Source: Microglena sp. YARC
Lineage: Eukaryota; Chlorophyta; Chlorophyceae; Chlamydomonadales; Chlamydomonadaceae
Direction of reading: 5' to 3'
Length of the DNA stretch: 64,000 nucleotides
Assembly: GCA_022414725.1 (NCBI GenBank)
Contig: CM039462.1
Location: forward strand, 19,157,868 to 19,221,867
In this document: in pieces, positions 9,426 to 18,152 of the stretch
Layout: the number at the start of each line of letters is the position of its first letter
How positions within the stretch are numbered: position 1 is the stretch's first letter
The notes under the pieces: model-generated
Database searches by the model: none
What the model saw: the letters and a program-made list of their open reading frames with translations, nothing else
Told to the model about the DNA's origin: nothing
Position numbers and translations under genes: made by a program

Positions 9426-9765
9426 CTGCAAATATTGAAATATGATATTGGGGGGATTGGGCATGCCTCCATAGCAAACAAACAGTGGTCCAGGCTGGCA
9501 CTGTACCTGCCTTGCTTGCAGTACATTCAAAATATTGAAATATGATATTGGGGGGGATTGGGCATGCCTCCATAGCAAACAAGCAGTGATCCAGGCTGGC
9601 ACTGTACCTGCCAGGCTTGCAGTACACTGCAAATATTGAAATATGATATTTGGGGGATTGGGCTTGCCTCCATAGCAAACAATTGGTTGTCCAGGCTGGC
9701 ACTGTAACTGCCTTGCTTGCAGTACACTGCATATATTGAAATATGATCCTTGGGGGGTTGGGCAT
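9426..9765 (-). repeat. About 94-bp tandem array seeded by exon 3's start
   Basis: Three to four units on the minus strand each have AATATTTGCAG|T and then a copy of the start of exon 3 (versions of YCKQGRYSASLDHCLFAME), followed by CCCAATCCCCC. They break off before the CPEDSP part. Several copies keep a usable acceptor. Confidence 0.8.
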
Positions 9766-9984
9766 ACGGTCAGAATTTGTTATTTAATATGTGTGTGGAA
9801 GGTGGGGGAGGGGGGAGAAAGGCGAGGTCGTCTGCATTTTGCATAGGGGTGAGAGTGGGGTGGAGTGAGTATGGGTCCCTGGGTTAAAGGTTGCACATCC
9901 AAGTCAGGAAAACGGAATTCAAGCAAACATAAAAATTCAACTGGATAACGTACACGGGATATATGTAATGTGCATGCAGGTACA
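9766..9984. other. Spacer, G-rich then unique
   Basis: No feature recognised. Confidence 0.4.
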
Positions 9985-10011
9985 TGGGATATATGGTATA
10001 TATGGTATATA

Positions 10012-10072
<61 letters not shown>
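9985..10072. repeat. (TA)n microsatellite
   Basis: Alternating TA over most of the interval. Confidence 0.9.
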
Positions 10073-10079
10073 TTACTAG

Positions 10080-10235
10080 GACGGTAGCCCGTGTGGCCGG
10101 TGGCCACACCTACACACACGTAGACAAACCACCCACGCCCCAACCATAGTATGGTGCCCGTTTGGCCCTTGTCCACACCTGTTTGGGGCAGTACGGTAGC
10201 CCGTGTGGCTGGTGGCAACCCCCCACCCCCACCCA
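10080..10235. repeat. Two copies of GACGGTAGCCCGTGTGGC(C/T)GGTGGC
   Basis: A segment starting ACGGTAGCCCGTGTGGC at about 10080 recurs at about 10193, with a related GCCCGTTTGGCC segment between them. CCCA-rich sequence follows. Confidence 0.55.
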
Positions 10236-10821
10236 CCCACTCAGGTCATGGTTGCTAGTCCGGTGTGGGTTACAGAACGGGTAACGCCCTTGCATGTGCC
10301 CCCCTCCCCCATCCAGACACACAGCATCCCCTACTTTCCCCGATCTCTCCCTGCCCCTCACCCCACCCCATGCACACACACTCTTTTTCTCCCAACTTCC
10401 CCCAACCACCAGCTTTCTGTAACACACACTCTCCTTCTCCCTACCTCACACCCTTCACTCCAGCTTTGGGATTCAATCGTGCAGAAAGAGGGGTTTGGGT
10501 GCAGGCTGTGTTTTGAACCAAGAACTTGCGAACGCTCAGATTCTTATAAACACCGGACCGGCGCAATTGTATAGCTACAAGCCTGCAGCTTCTTCTTCTC
10601 GTGCAGTGCCCAAATTGTGAAAACTCGGGCAACACTCGGAACAGCAAAAATCGCAGCGGCGTATTTCACGATCTTCGATATAACGAAAAGAGCTTGCAGA
10701 GATGGCGTGAGCGGTGCAAGCGCGAGAGTGTGCAGGGGGACGGAATGGCCTTCGCGATCTGAACGAAGTCAAATTAATCGCAACAACTGGGTGCCAACCA
10801 TGACGAATGCGATGAGATGGC
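10236..10821. other. No supported gene
   Basis: C/T-rich stretch (10300-10470) followed by unique sequence. Open frames are short and overlapping, with no splice-consistent model. Confidence 0.35.
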
Positions 10822-11088
10822 ATGGAGAAAGAGCGCATGCGTGAGATGAATGGTGGCAATGAACGTAGGCGGAAGTGGATGTATGCTTTGGCTTCCCGAG
10901 TTTCTGACTTGCGATGGATGCGATTCGAAAATTTCTGCCAGTCCGACTACTGGCAACGTCACCTTCCGTTGTGCGCTGCGACAGGTGTCTTGATGCAAGG
11001 GAAAGCTCTTGCAGAGACGCATGGGGAAAAGCTTGTAGGAAGACGGACTGTTGCGCTGCCGAAATCTGGTGGATGGACGCAGGCGTGA
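10822..11088 (+). CDS. Anonymous 88-codon ORF (doubtful)
   Basis: ATG-initiated plus-strand ORF with a basic, Trp/Arg-rich composition (NERRRKWMYALASRVSDLRW). A minus-strand frame is also open over the same region. It could be an exon of an unrecognised gene inside the large intron, or chance. No domain is recognised. Confidence 0.2.
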   Translation: MEKERMREMNGGNERRRKWMYALASRVSDLRWMRFENFCQSDYWQRHLPLCAATGVLMQGKALAETHGEKLVGRRTVALPKSGGWTQA

Positions 11089-11204
11089 AAATGAGAAATC
11101 GGGCGGGATGCGCAAGAAGCAGAATAAGCAGAAGGCGGAGGTCGCATTAGGCAGAATTCGCAGGAGGCTAAATAAGGCAGAATTTGAAGCAGGAGGGATT
11201 ATGA

Positions 11205-11575
11205 TAAAAGCGGGAATTGGCTGGGCGGGAATTGGCTGGGCGAGAATTGACTGGGCGGGAATTGGCTGGGCGGAAATTGGCTGGGCGGGAAGTCAGTTAA
11301 GTCGGTTAAGCGATGACACCACCGCGACCACGACCGCGACCACGACCACGACCATGATTTCTTTATATATATAGATATATATAATGTATACATGGGATAA
11401 ATATAATGTACATGGGATATATTAAATATGCACATGGGACATATTAAATACGCACATGGGACACATAATGTGCATGGTATATATGTTACGCACAATGGAT
11501 ATACAAAATGTCCATTGGATGTATGTAATGCACAAGGGATATATATAATGTACATGAGTACCACCATGTATATAT
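11205..11575. repeat. Cluster of short tandem repeats
   Basis: 15-bp GGGCGGGAATTGGCT units (11212-11291), GACCACGACCGC units (11319-11356), then irregular repeats of ACATGGGATATAT/AAATATGCACA (11375-11575). Confidence 0.85.
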
Positions 11576-11734
11576 ATAAGATACAAACCCCGCCGCCCCC
11601 CGCCGGCCTGAATTATATAATGGAAGGAAAGACGTGAAATAGACCTTCAGGTAGATATCTTAAACAGAGAAGAAACCCATATTCATGTGTAACCCGAGTT
11701 CCACTGCGTATTCATGTGTTGATCTTAATCTTGA

Positions 11735-11805
11735 ACTTGACCTTGGTAACATGACTACAGCCAGCAATTTGGCTGCTCGCCGTCTTCAACAGTAAAAAAT
11801 AAAAT
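11735..11805 (+). repeat. Dispersed repeat (CCAGCAATTTGGCTGCTCGC family), copy 2
   Basis: CTTGAACTTGACCTTGG, AACATGACTACAGCCAGCAA, TTTGGCTGCTCGCCGTCTTC, AACAGTAAA; aligns with 4876-4960. Confidence 0.65.
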
Positions 11806-11889
11806 ACTAGGAAAAATGTTACTGTGAACAAGTCGTTTTCAGGTGTTGGGGCCACAGGGGAAATTCGGAAGGGCTGCCCCGGTCAAGGT

Positions 11890-12330
11890 ACTACATTTTG
11901 CCATTTTATTCAACCGTGGGACAATCGTGGGACTACCCTGAGACAACCGTGAGCTGTACCAGATCGGCGCAGGTTTTGGTTATATTTCAGGTAGCAGCCC
12001 CTTTCAGTGATTTACAATGGTCTAGTGGTAGATCAGATTGCTTGAGGATGAAGAGTCGGGGGTTCGACTCCTCCTTCGGTCGCTCTTGGCGTTGCAGGTT
12101 GTCGTCAACCGCGATGGTAGCTTGTCCAGTTGAGGTAGGAGACCGCTCCCCACACGTGTACGACGGGCTCCGTTAACACCACGCCCCATAAGGCGTTATC
12201 ATTACCTTTCAGGCAACATTTGCGGCACACAACCGTGAGCTGCACCAGGTCGGCTCCGCTTTTGGTTACATTTCTGGTAACATGTGCAGCACACAACCGC
12301 GGCACAACTGTTGGGCAACCGTGAGTGAAA
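11890..12330 (+). mobile_element. tRNA-like SINE candidate flanked by duplicated sequence
   Basis: At 12028-12092 an A box (TGGTCTAGTGG) and a B box (GGTTCGACTCC) both match the RNA polymerase III consensus, with a good T-arm (GGGGG/CCTCC). The acceptor arms do not pair and no anticodon stem forms, so it is not a working tRNA. A segment ACAACCGTGAGCTG, CACCAGGTCGGC, TTTTGGTTAC-like occurs on both sides (about 11945-11990 and 12230-12275). The tail CCGTTAACACCACGCCCC..AGGCGTTATC recurs at about 59605-59635. Confidence 0.4.
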
Positions 12331-12489
12331 AACGTAGACGGGTCTGCGAGTTACATGCTGGCAGAGACTGACACGTAACTTTGGGTTCCCTAGGCTTATT
12401 GTTTTTTTTTATGTGGCTCGCGTTGATGAGCTCCAAAAACTTACGTGCTGTCACATAAAACAAGCGTTATGTAGGTCCCTCATTTCATC

Positions 12490-12562
12490 CATGCTTTTAT
12501 TTTTGGCCCTTCTTCTCATGGTTGGGCAAGTCTGTTAAGCCTATTTGGCCTACCCCCGAACT
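12490..12562 (+). repeat. Dispersed repeat (GGTTGGGCAAGTC family), copy 1
   Basis: CATGGTTGGGCAAGTCTGTT, AAGCCTATTTGGCCTACCCC; relatives at 45610-45705, 61365-61495 and, inverted, 62185-62330. Confidence 0.65.
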
Positions 12563-12611
12563 GTAACATGAACACATCCTGGCCCCGGTGCCTCCATCTG
12601 GAGCCCCGTGC

Positions 12612-12781
12612 CTCATTAGTAGGGAACGGCAATATGATGTCATGAGATATCATGTCATCATATGATATCATATGATGCCGGCAGTCTGACCAGGCTAAAA
12701 TTACCATTTATGTACAATATCATATGATATCATACTCTCCTTTGGCCAACATCATATGGTATGCCGATCCCTACTCACTAG
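12612..12781. mobile_element. Palindromic MITE, hAT-like
   Basis: The 154-bp element 12620-12773 starts TAGGGAACGGCA and ends TGCCGATCCCTA. Terminal inverted repeats are imperfect but clear, and the interior is rich in ATCATATGATAT palindromes. Flanking 8-mers CTCATTAG (12612-12619) and CTCACTAG (12774-12781) match at seven of eight positions. 8-bp duplications are characteristic of hAT transposons. A relative lies at about 52990-53240. Confidence 0.6.
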
Positions 12782-12930
12782 ACCACCCTACTGGACTGAT
12801 GCCCTGCACACCCCTTCCATTTACAAGCACTACCATCCAGCCATGTATCTGGTCATTCCATGTGAGTTCACTGCAGCACTTTTCATATTCTTCAGGCCTG
12901 TGACTTGAGGAACTCATAGCTGGCCCGTAC

Positions 12931-13045
12931 CTTGGGCCAGGCCCAGCTGGGCCTGAAACTGGAGCTCAACAGTGCCGCATGCATCGTCAAGAGCCTCACA
13001 TGCTTGAAGCGCGTCGTCATAGCATCGAAGGGCCTTGCTGAACAC
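12931..13045 (-). CDS. TPR-like gene, exon 2
   Basis: Minus-strand exon of 115 nt between acceptor ACCTGCGCAG|GTGTTC and donor GCCCAAG|GTACGGGC, phase 0 in and phase 1 out. Residues VFSKALRCYDDALQACEALD then DACGTVELQFQAQLGLAQ. With exon 1 and exon 3 this gives a classic TPR helix pair (KALRCYDDALQACEAL followed by QLGLAQVYCKQGRY). It is predicted to be a protein-interaction scaffold; the cellular process cannot be read from the sequence. Confidence 0.65.
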
Positions 13046-13112
13046 CTGCGCAGGTGATGTGGAATGAGTTGTTGCACTAGGCCAAATTATTTCGCGCACT
13101 CGTTGGGCTTAC

Positions 13113-13193
13113 TTTACTCCGAGCAGCAACCTTAGCTTCCTGAAGTAGCCTTTTGATGTTGTTCAAATCCGAAGGCACCGGCTCCGCGGCCAT
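13113..13193 (-). CDS. TPR-like gene, exon 1 (start codon)
   Basis: ATG at 13193-13191 in the context AGGACATGGCC, 27 codons, starting MAAEPVPSDLNNIKRLL and ending EAKVAARSK, with donor AGTAAA|GTAAGC in phase 0. It joins exon 2 to give AARSKVFSKALRCYDDAL, a normal TPR start. There is no signal peptide, so the protein is probably cytosolic or nuclear. The gene then runs down to at least 139 through exons 9241-9425, 5967-6146, 4476-4607, 2324-2587 and one of the 59-nt copies, about 13 kb for under 350 visible codons. Intermediate exons may be missing. I do not recognise the orthologue. Confidence 0.6.
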
Positions 13194-13517
13194 GTCCTCC
13201 TTTACTACGGTTGATCTAAGCCATTTGTGTCACGGAATCTCGCTAAATGAGCATCGCAACAATCGAATTTCTTGCACAGCACGACGGGCTATGCTGCAGT
13301 CGTTGTTGCCACCTAGCTATTTCGCGCTGCAGAAACCAAAATATGGGGACCACCGGCTGTACCGTCACCGATCGGCTTGGTTATTTGTCATTAGGAGCAC
13401 GTGACTTGAAATGTGGCCTACGCCCCCACAGAAATTTGTCGAGTACTGAAGTACAGGGGGTTTCACCCAGGGACAAAAAAATAAAACGGACAACGGCAAG
13501 GGGGTGACACCTGCACC

Positions 13518-13519
13518 CA

Positions 13520-13556
<37 letters not shown>

Positions 13557-13612
13557 GGGGACGCTGGGGGCTCGGGCTCCCGCCCCCCAGAAGGGGGGGC
13601 TCCGCAAAAAAA
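13518..13612 (-). repeat. Poly-G tract and hairpin-repeat fragment
   Basis: A run of about 35 G, then on the minus strand TTTTTTTGCGGAGCCCCCCC, TTCTGGGGGGCGGGAGCC, matching the hairpin family at 7697-7870. Confidence 0.7.
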
Positions 13613-13684
13613 TGGTGTATCGTAGCTTAATAGGGGAGTGAACGAGTGATATCGAGCTCTGGCTGTATTAGACTAGGGTTAAGG

Positions 13685-13985
13685 GTGAGGGTGTGGGTGT
13701 GGGTGTGGGGGGGGGAGTAATGAGCGAGGGTGGCTTTTTTGCGGCTGCACTGGATGGGATATCGATCCTCCTCCTCCAACACAAACCAACTCAAACCTAC
13801 TGGGCGGCTGCAATGGATGGGGTGTCCTCCTCCCCCAACTCAAACCAACTCAAACCTACTGGGGCGGCTGCAGTGGATGGGGTATCATCCTCCCCCAACT
13901 AAAACCAACTAAAACCAACTAAAACCAACTAAACCAACTAAAACCAACCAAACCAACTAAAACCAACACATCCCCCCCCCCCCAT
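13685..13985 (-). repeat. About 60-bp tandem array, exon-derived, with AAAACCAACT tail
   Basis: Units of GCGGCTGCANTGGATGGG plus TCCTCCTCCCCCAACTCAAA repeat three times (about 13740, 13800, 13860) and decay into AAAACCAACT decamers. The core GCTGCAGTGGATGGGGT also occurs in the exon-like segment at 14030-14100, so this may be another exon-seeded array. Confidence 0.65.
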
Positions 13986-14019
13986 TAACCCCCACCCACC
14001 CTCTCCACCCCCAAACATG

Positions 14020-14110
14020 GCGAGGTACCCCAAGCAGCAGCTGCAGTGGATGGGGTCTTCTCCTCGCTCAACTCATGGACCTCCTGGGCCACAGGGTCAT
14101 CCAACCCTCC
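14020..14110 (-). other. Possible exon, gene unknown
   Basis: The minus strand reads VAQEVHELSEEKTPSTAAAA after a GGCCCAG acceptor-like site, with GT in the GGGGTACCTC context downstream. Short, and no start or family recognised. It lies upstream of the TPR-like gene start and would belong to a different gene. Confidence 0.25.
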
Positions 14111-14204
14111 TCCAAATTCAACGACATATCGATAGGATAGGATATGATAGAAAAGTAATAGTCCCATGGTTTTTGACAGCGAGTACCAAATAAAGGAATA
14201 CACC

Positions 14205-14290
14205 CGCAGGGATTCGAACCTAGCAACTTCTGCAGTCCAGCTAAATGATCACGCATTGAACCATTTCCTGAACCGGGATTGAGATAGAGT
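14205..14290 (-). other. tRNA-like promoter boxes (SINE head or pseudo-tRNA)
   Basis: The minus strand has A-box-like TGGTTCAATGCG followed about 35 nt later by a consensus B box GGTTCGAATCC. Arms do not pair well, so it is not a functional tRNA. Confidence 0.35.
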
Positions 14291-14399
14291 TAAACTTGTA
14301 TTTAAAGTAGTGATGGGGACTTAAATTATATTGTCTTCAGATTTGTGACACTTGCTTCCTTAGCCTTCAAAATATATTGTTTTGTAATAGTGGTTCTTG

Positions 14400-14475
14400 A
14401 AATAAACTTTGTTATATAGGTTTAGCCAGGAATTTGGCTGCTCACCGTCTCCAGCAGTAAAACATGATTGCCAGG
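14400..14475 (+). repeat. Dispersed repeat (CCAGCAATTTGGCTGCTCGC family), copy 3
   Basis: TAGCCAGGAATTTGGCTGCT, CACCGTCTCCAGCAGTAAAA; shorter and more diverged at the left edge. Confidence 0.6.
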
Positions 14476-14533
14476 AAAATGCAAAAGCGAATAAATTATT
14501 TTGTGTATGTCTCCATTTTTACTCCTCTTCATC

Positions 14534-14837
14534 TATCAGCATGAATAGCGGTGCTCTCACTTGTTTTATGTCTTGGTGACTCCTTGTGTACTCCCTTAGA
14601 ACTATCGGTCCTGACAGTACTGTGACAGCTTCATGTGGACTTCGTCACCGGTTCCCCTGACACGGACTGTATAGCCTGTACCCTTATCAGGGTACAGGCT
14701 GCCGCTCCTTCCTCCACTGGTGCCCCTTAATGGGTCTCCTGTGCTTGTAACATTATTCTCGTCTCCGTGTATAGATTGGCGCGTCTGTTCAGCTGCAATC
14801 ATCTCTGTCCACTCTACGGAGTGCTTACAAGCTGATA
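14534..14837. repeat. Copia-type element, left LTR
   Basis: 304 bp, starts TATCAGCATGAATAGC and ends TTACAAGCTGATA; same sequence as the right LTR. Confidence 0.9.
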
Positions 14838-14852
14838 GGTTATCGGGCTCCT
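14838..14852 (+). other. Candidate primer-binding site
   Basis: GGTTATCGGGCTC directly after the left LTR resembles the initiator-methionine tRNA-complementary sites (TGGTATCAGAGC) of many copia elements. It is approximate, not exact. Confidence 0.4.
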
Positions 14853-16166
14853 CATGGTACCAGTGCTTTGCAATGCATCTTATGCGTCGTCCTCTACTTG
14901 GCTTCTACGAGCTTCATTCTGGAAGTTCCGAAGTCCTGACATGACGACAAATTGGCTGATTGATTGCGCGCCAGCGGCCTCTGCTGCCGGAGAGGAGGAT
15001 CCTTCCGCCATCGTGGAAGTAACCCCCCCGGTCATTCCTCCATCTTCTCTTCCTTTTCCTCCCCTGCCGTCTGTCGCCTCCTCCCGTCTGTCGTAGATGA
15101 CTGTGACGTGCAGACTCAAGTCGGCGACTAGCCTGGACATCGGTGGAGATACCCCGTCTTCGACTGCTCGCGTCCTTGACGTCGCTAACCTTTCTCCGGT
15201 GTTTGAGGCTCTGCCTGCATACCGGAGGTTGCCAAGCCGACCAAGCTCCCTGCTGATGTCTACGTCGTCTGTGCCCCCTTTGCTCTGCCCAGCCGACAGT
15301 CGGCTACTGGCATGAGCTTGCGCTCTAGTGGCTCTGTGCTACCTTCTGGAGAATTTTTTCGATCAAGCTGGCGGATCGCCGGCACTGCCGTAGGGTTCGC
15401 CAGAGGAGAACGACCTACGCGTCTGGACCTGGAGATTCTGGAGGTGGTAGGAAGCAGGGGGGTATGGTCAGCACCACTACGGGTGCTGCTCCCTCTACCC
15501 CCCAACCGGGTAAGTCGAGCGATAGAGGGGGGGACTTGGGATTGACTGATCATCGACGGCGGGATATTAGGACCTTTACATGCCTCGGCTCTGCTCTTCG
15601 CATCCCAGCGATAAATTTTCGAATTCTGCCCTTGCGATTTGCGATTTTCTGCCATTGGTGCGATTTTCTGCACCAGGTGCGATTTTCTGCACTGTCATTC
15701 TCGTCTCCTTTTTTCCCATACCTCAAATCTCGACTTCGCCTAACGCTTCCCCACCTTCTGTGATCCCAGGTGTCGCAGCGCCGGACTTCGCCCATGCTAC
15801 AGGCCGAAGTGGAGGCCGTCCTGGCCCTAGTCCAGCGGCCGTGGAGGTTCTTTGGCATGATATCTTGGTGGATATTTTTTCTCTATTAGGATCCTTGGGA
15901 CCCCTGGGTGCGTTCCGTGGTTCGACAAAGGTCGCTACTTTGTCTTACCGTGCCCCTGGTTCCCTCTTAAGGTGTATGCCTCAGCTACATGGGTTTGGGT
16001 TCAAGTGTTTGAGTTCTGATAGGGCTTAGGAATTTTTAGTTAAGTGGTATAGAGGCATGGTTGATCTCGATTAGTTGTGGCAGTGCATGAGTTGTTGATG
16101 ATGACACTGCTCAGCAGAGTGCTAGTGTGTTATCTTCGCAATCGGCTGCACAACTAGGGAGACAAG
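14853..16166 (+). other. Copia element interior, unrecognised part
   Basis: Position corresponds to gag/protease. Several short overlapping frames (for example 15312-15545 and 15580-16029) but no matrix, zinc-knuckle or protease motif was found. Confidence 0.4.
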
Positions 16167-16320
16167 ACTCCATACGAGCTGTTTTTTGGGGTTGTGCCTG
16201 ATGTGTCGTTGTTGCGTGTGTTTGGTTGCCCTTGCTACGTCACGTTAGTCAATGGGAAAAAGCGCAACAAGCTAGTCGGAAAGGCGTTATTTGGTAGACT
16301 GGTTGGGTATTCCCTGGTGA
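16167..16320 (+). pseudogene. Copia integrase C-terminal fragment
   Basis: One plus-strand frame reads TPYELFFGVVPDVSLLRVFG, CPCYV, then KLVGKALFGRLVGYS. This is the well-known conserved stretch after the copia integrase core (TPYELWxGxxPdvxxLRVFGCxxYV...kxxxGxfvGYs). Strand transfer of retroelement cDNA is the family role. Flanking frames are closed by stops, so it is a remnant inside the element. Confidence 0.75.
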
Positions 16321-17094
16321 GTAAGGTTTCTTATATTTGGGTTTCCAATGTTGCGCCAGGTCGTAGAGAGTAGTGATGTACTCTCTATCTCCAGTTCAGT
16401 TCTAAACTGTCTTCCTGGGCTCTCCCATTAGTATGGGTCCCCGTGCTCGCTTGCATCCCTCCTGTCATCAAACGGTGATATGTTCGTGTCGCCGGTTATT
16501 CCCTACGCCCTTTAGCAACCCCAATTGTTGATGGCTGTCCTGGGTGGGGTGTATCCAGATTGCATCCCAGGTCAGGGACTGATCATGCTGTATTGTGTGT
16601 GAAGTTTTAGGGCGGGTGGGAGTTGTATTTCCGAATTTTAATTTAGCCGAATCCCAGGGGGTCGCCAGGCCCTCCTCTGCGCCACGTTCCGTCGGCGAAG
16701 CTCTAGGATTCAGACAGTCTCAGGTCATAGTGGAGCCTGTCATAGGTCCATTGTCTAATAGTCGCCAACCTCCGGCCACCAGTTCGGATGGCTCGCAGGT
16801 GTTGTTACTCCCTTCGCCTCCTGCCGTCCCTGGTGGATTATCCGGGTCAAGCCCATGTGATGATGTAGCCGTCACGTGGAGTGAGTGATGATCTTGAACA
16901 CTGGTCTTGCTCTGATACTGCGTATGGCTGTGGTGTTACAGTCAACCCAGGATTCATTGTTTTAGGTGCTGCTGGTTCTCATACGTAGGTTAACATGGCC
17001 CTATGTGTGGGTGCCTATTCCTCAGCACCTCCTAGACTGACTTATAGGGTAGTCTAGATTGGTGGAGCGTTACGACGCTTTGTTTAGGCAGCTT

Positions 17095-18150
17095 CCTTTC
17101 AGCCCCCGTTGTGTTTTGCTTGGCTTAAACAAGCTTTGCGCTTCTGGAACAAGACCATACATAAAGAACCTGAGGATCTCATTAGAATGGCTCTTGAGGA
17201 ATCTTTTGACTCCAACACTGGCTGGGTTCATGACTTGCGTTGTGCTCTCCACAAGCTAGGATCCAGTAAAAACATCAACATTTTGGAGGCTGTCGATGTC
17301 GAAGGTATTATGTCTGAAGTTTTTGAGTCATGGAGGTTTAAGTACCCAAGTGACACCAATGCAGTTAGAGACATCCCTGATGAGAGAAGGGTTGGCTTTA
17401 AACGCCTCCGATACCAAAAATGGTTCGCAGCCAACAGCAATGATGAGAATGGCTTGATTCCCTTTACATCCGCCTTACATAAGCAGGATCAGATTCGTTC
17501 TATAGCACAGTTTAGAATGGGTTCCCATTGGCTGAACACAGAAAGAATGAGGGTGGTGGATAGAGCACACATCCCTCGCTCAATGAGACACTGTCAAATG
17601 TGTGGGTTCCAAAAACCTGAGGATGAAATGCATTTGTTTGAGTGCCCTTTTTATAATGATATTCGCCTCCGCTACCAGAAGCTGTTTACAGATATTTATA
17701 GGCATGTCCATGAGGATACCAACTTAACCGTATGGAATGTGGAATTCTGCGATTCCACATTCAGAACCTTTATGAATGGAAATGGCACTAAGTCTTTTTG
17801 GAGCAACCTAGCCGACTATCTTTCTACTTGTAGAAGAGCAAGACAGGAAGCCCTGGACTGCTTAGTGGCACCGTAATTTATCATCCCTTTTTTTCTTCTT
17901 CTTGTGACTTCTCATTTGTTAGCTTCTTACCTCCGCCACTGTAAGTGGTTGAGATCTGGGTCCGGCTCTAAGGGGTTAAATACCTACGCCACCAAAACGG
18001 TGGTTGGGAGTTTGGTTTGTTTGTCCTCGACAAACCCCTGATGTAATGGGTTTTTTTGCTTTGTGGGTGCTTTTTCTTTTTGTTTAAAGCACAGAGTCTC
18101 ATACACCCTCGCGGTGTCAAGTGGACTTTAAAATGTAACGTAATGTAATG
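17095..18150 (+). mobile_element. 5'-truncated LINE nested in the copia element
   Basis: Contains a LINE C-terminal coding end (17109-17876), a T-rich 3' UTR and a terminal microsatellite AACGTAATGTAATGTAA (18136-18152), the kind of tail non-LTR elements leave. A possible imperfect target duplication (AGCTTCCTTTC near 17090 and AGCTGTCTTTC at 18153) is only suggestive, so the left boundary is approximate. Confidence 0.6.
17109..17876 (+). CDS. LINE ORF2 C-terminal fragment with zf-RVT-like domain
   Basis: 255 codons, cleanly open to TAA. The first part (LKQALRFWNK, EPEDLIRMALEES, GWVHDLRCALHKLG) resembles the region after the reverse transcriptase in LINE polyproteins. Around residue 160 comes CQMCGFQKPEDEMHLFECP, the CxxC...HxxxxC pattern of the zf-RVT zinc-binding domain. 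The ATG is internal; the true protein began in the lost 5' part. No stop interrupts it, unlike the surrounding copia interior, so this piece arrived more recently than the copia pol decayed. Confidence 0.7.
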   Translation: MCFAWLKQALRFWNKTIHKEPEDLIRMALEESFDSNTGWVHDLRCALHKLGSSKNINILEAVDVEGIMSEVFESWRFKYPSDTNAVRDIPDERRVGFKRLRYQKWFAANSNDENGLIPFTSALHKQDQIRSIAQFRMGSHWLNTERMRVVDRAHIPRSMRHCQMCGFQKPEDEMHLFECPFYNDIRLRYQKLFTDIYRHVHEDTNLTVWNVEFCDSTFRTFMNGNGTKSFWSNLADYLSTCRRARQEALDCLVAP

Positions 18151-18152
18151 TA

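Noticed and set aside
12021..12095. Functional tRNA gene
   Set aside because: A and B boxes are good but the acceptor and anticodon stems do not pair.
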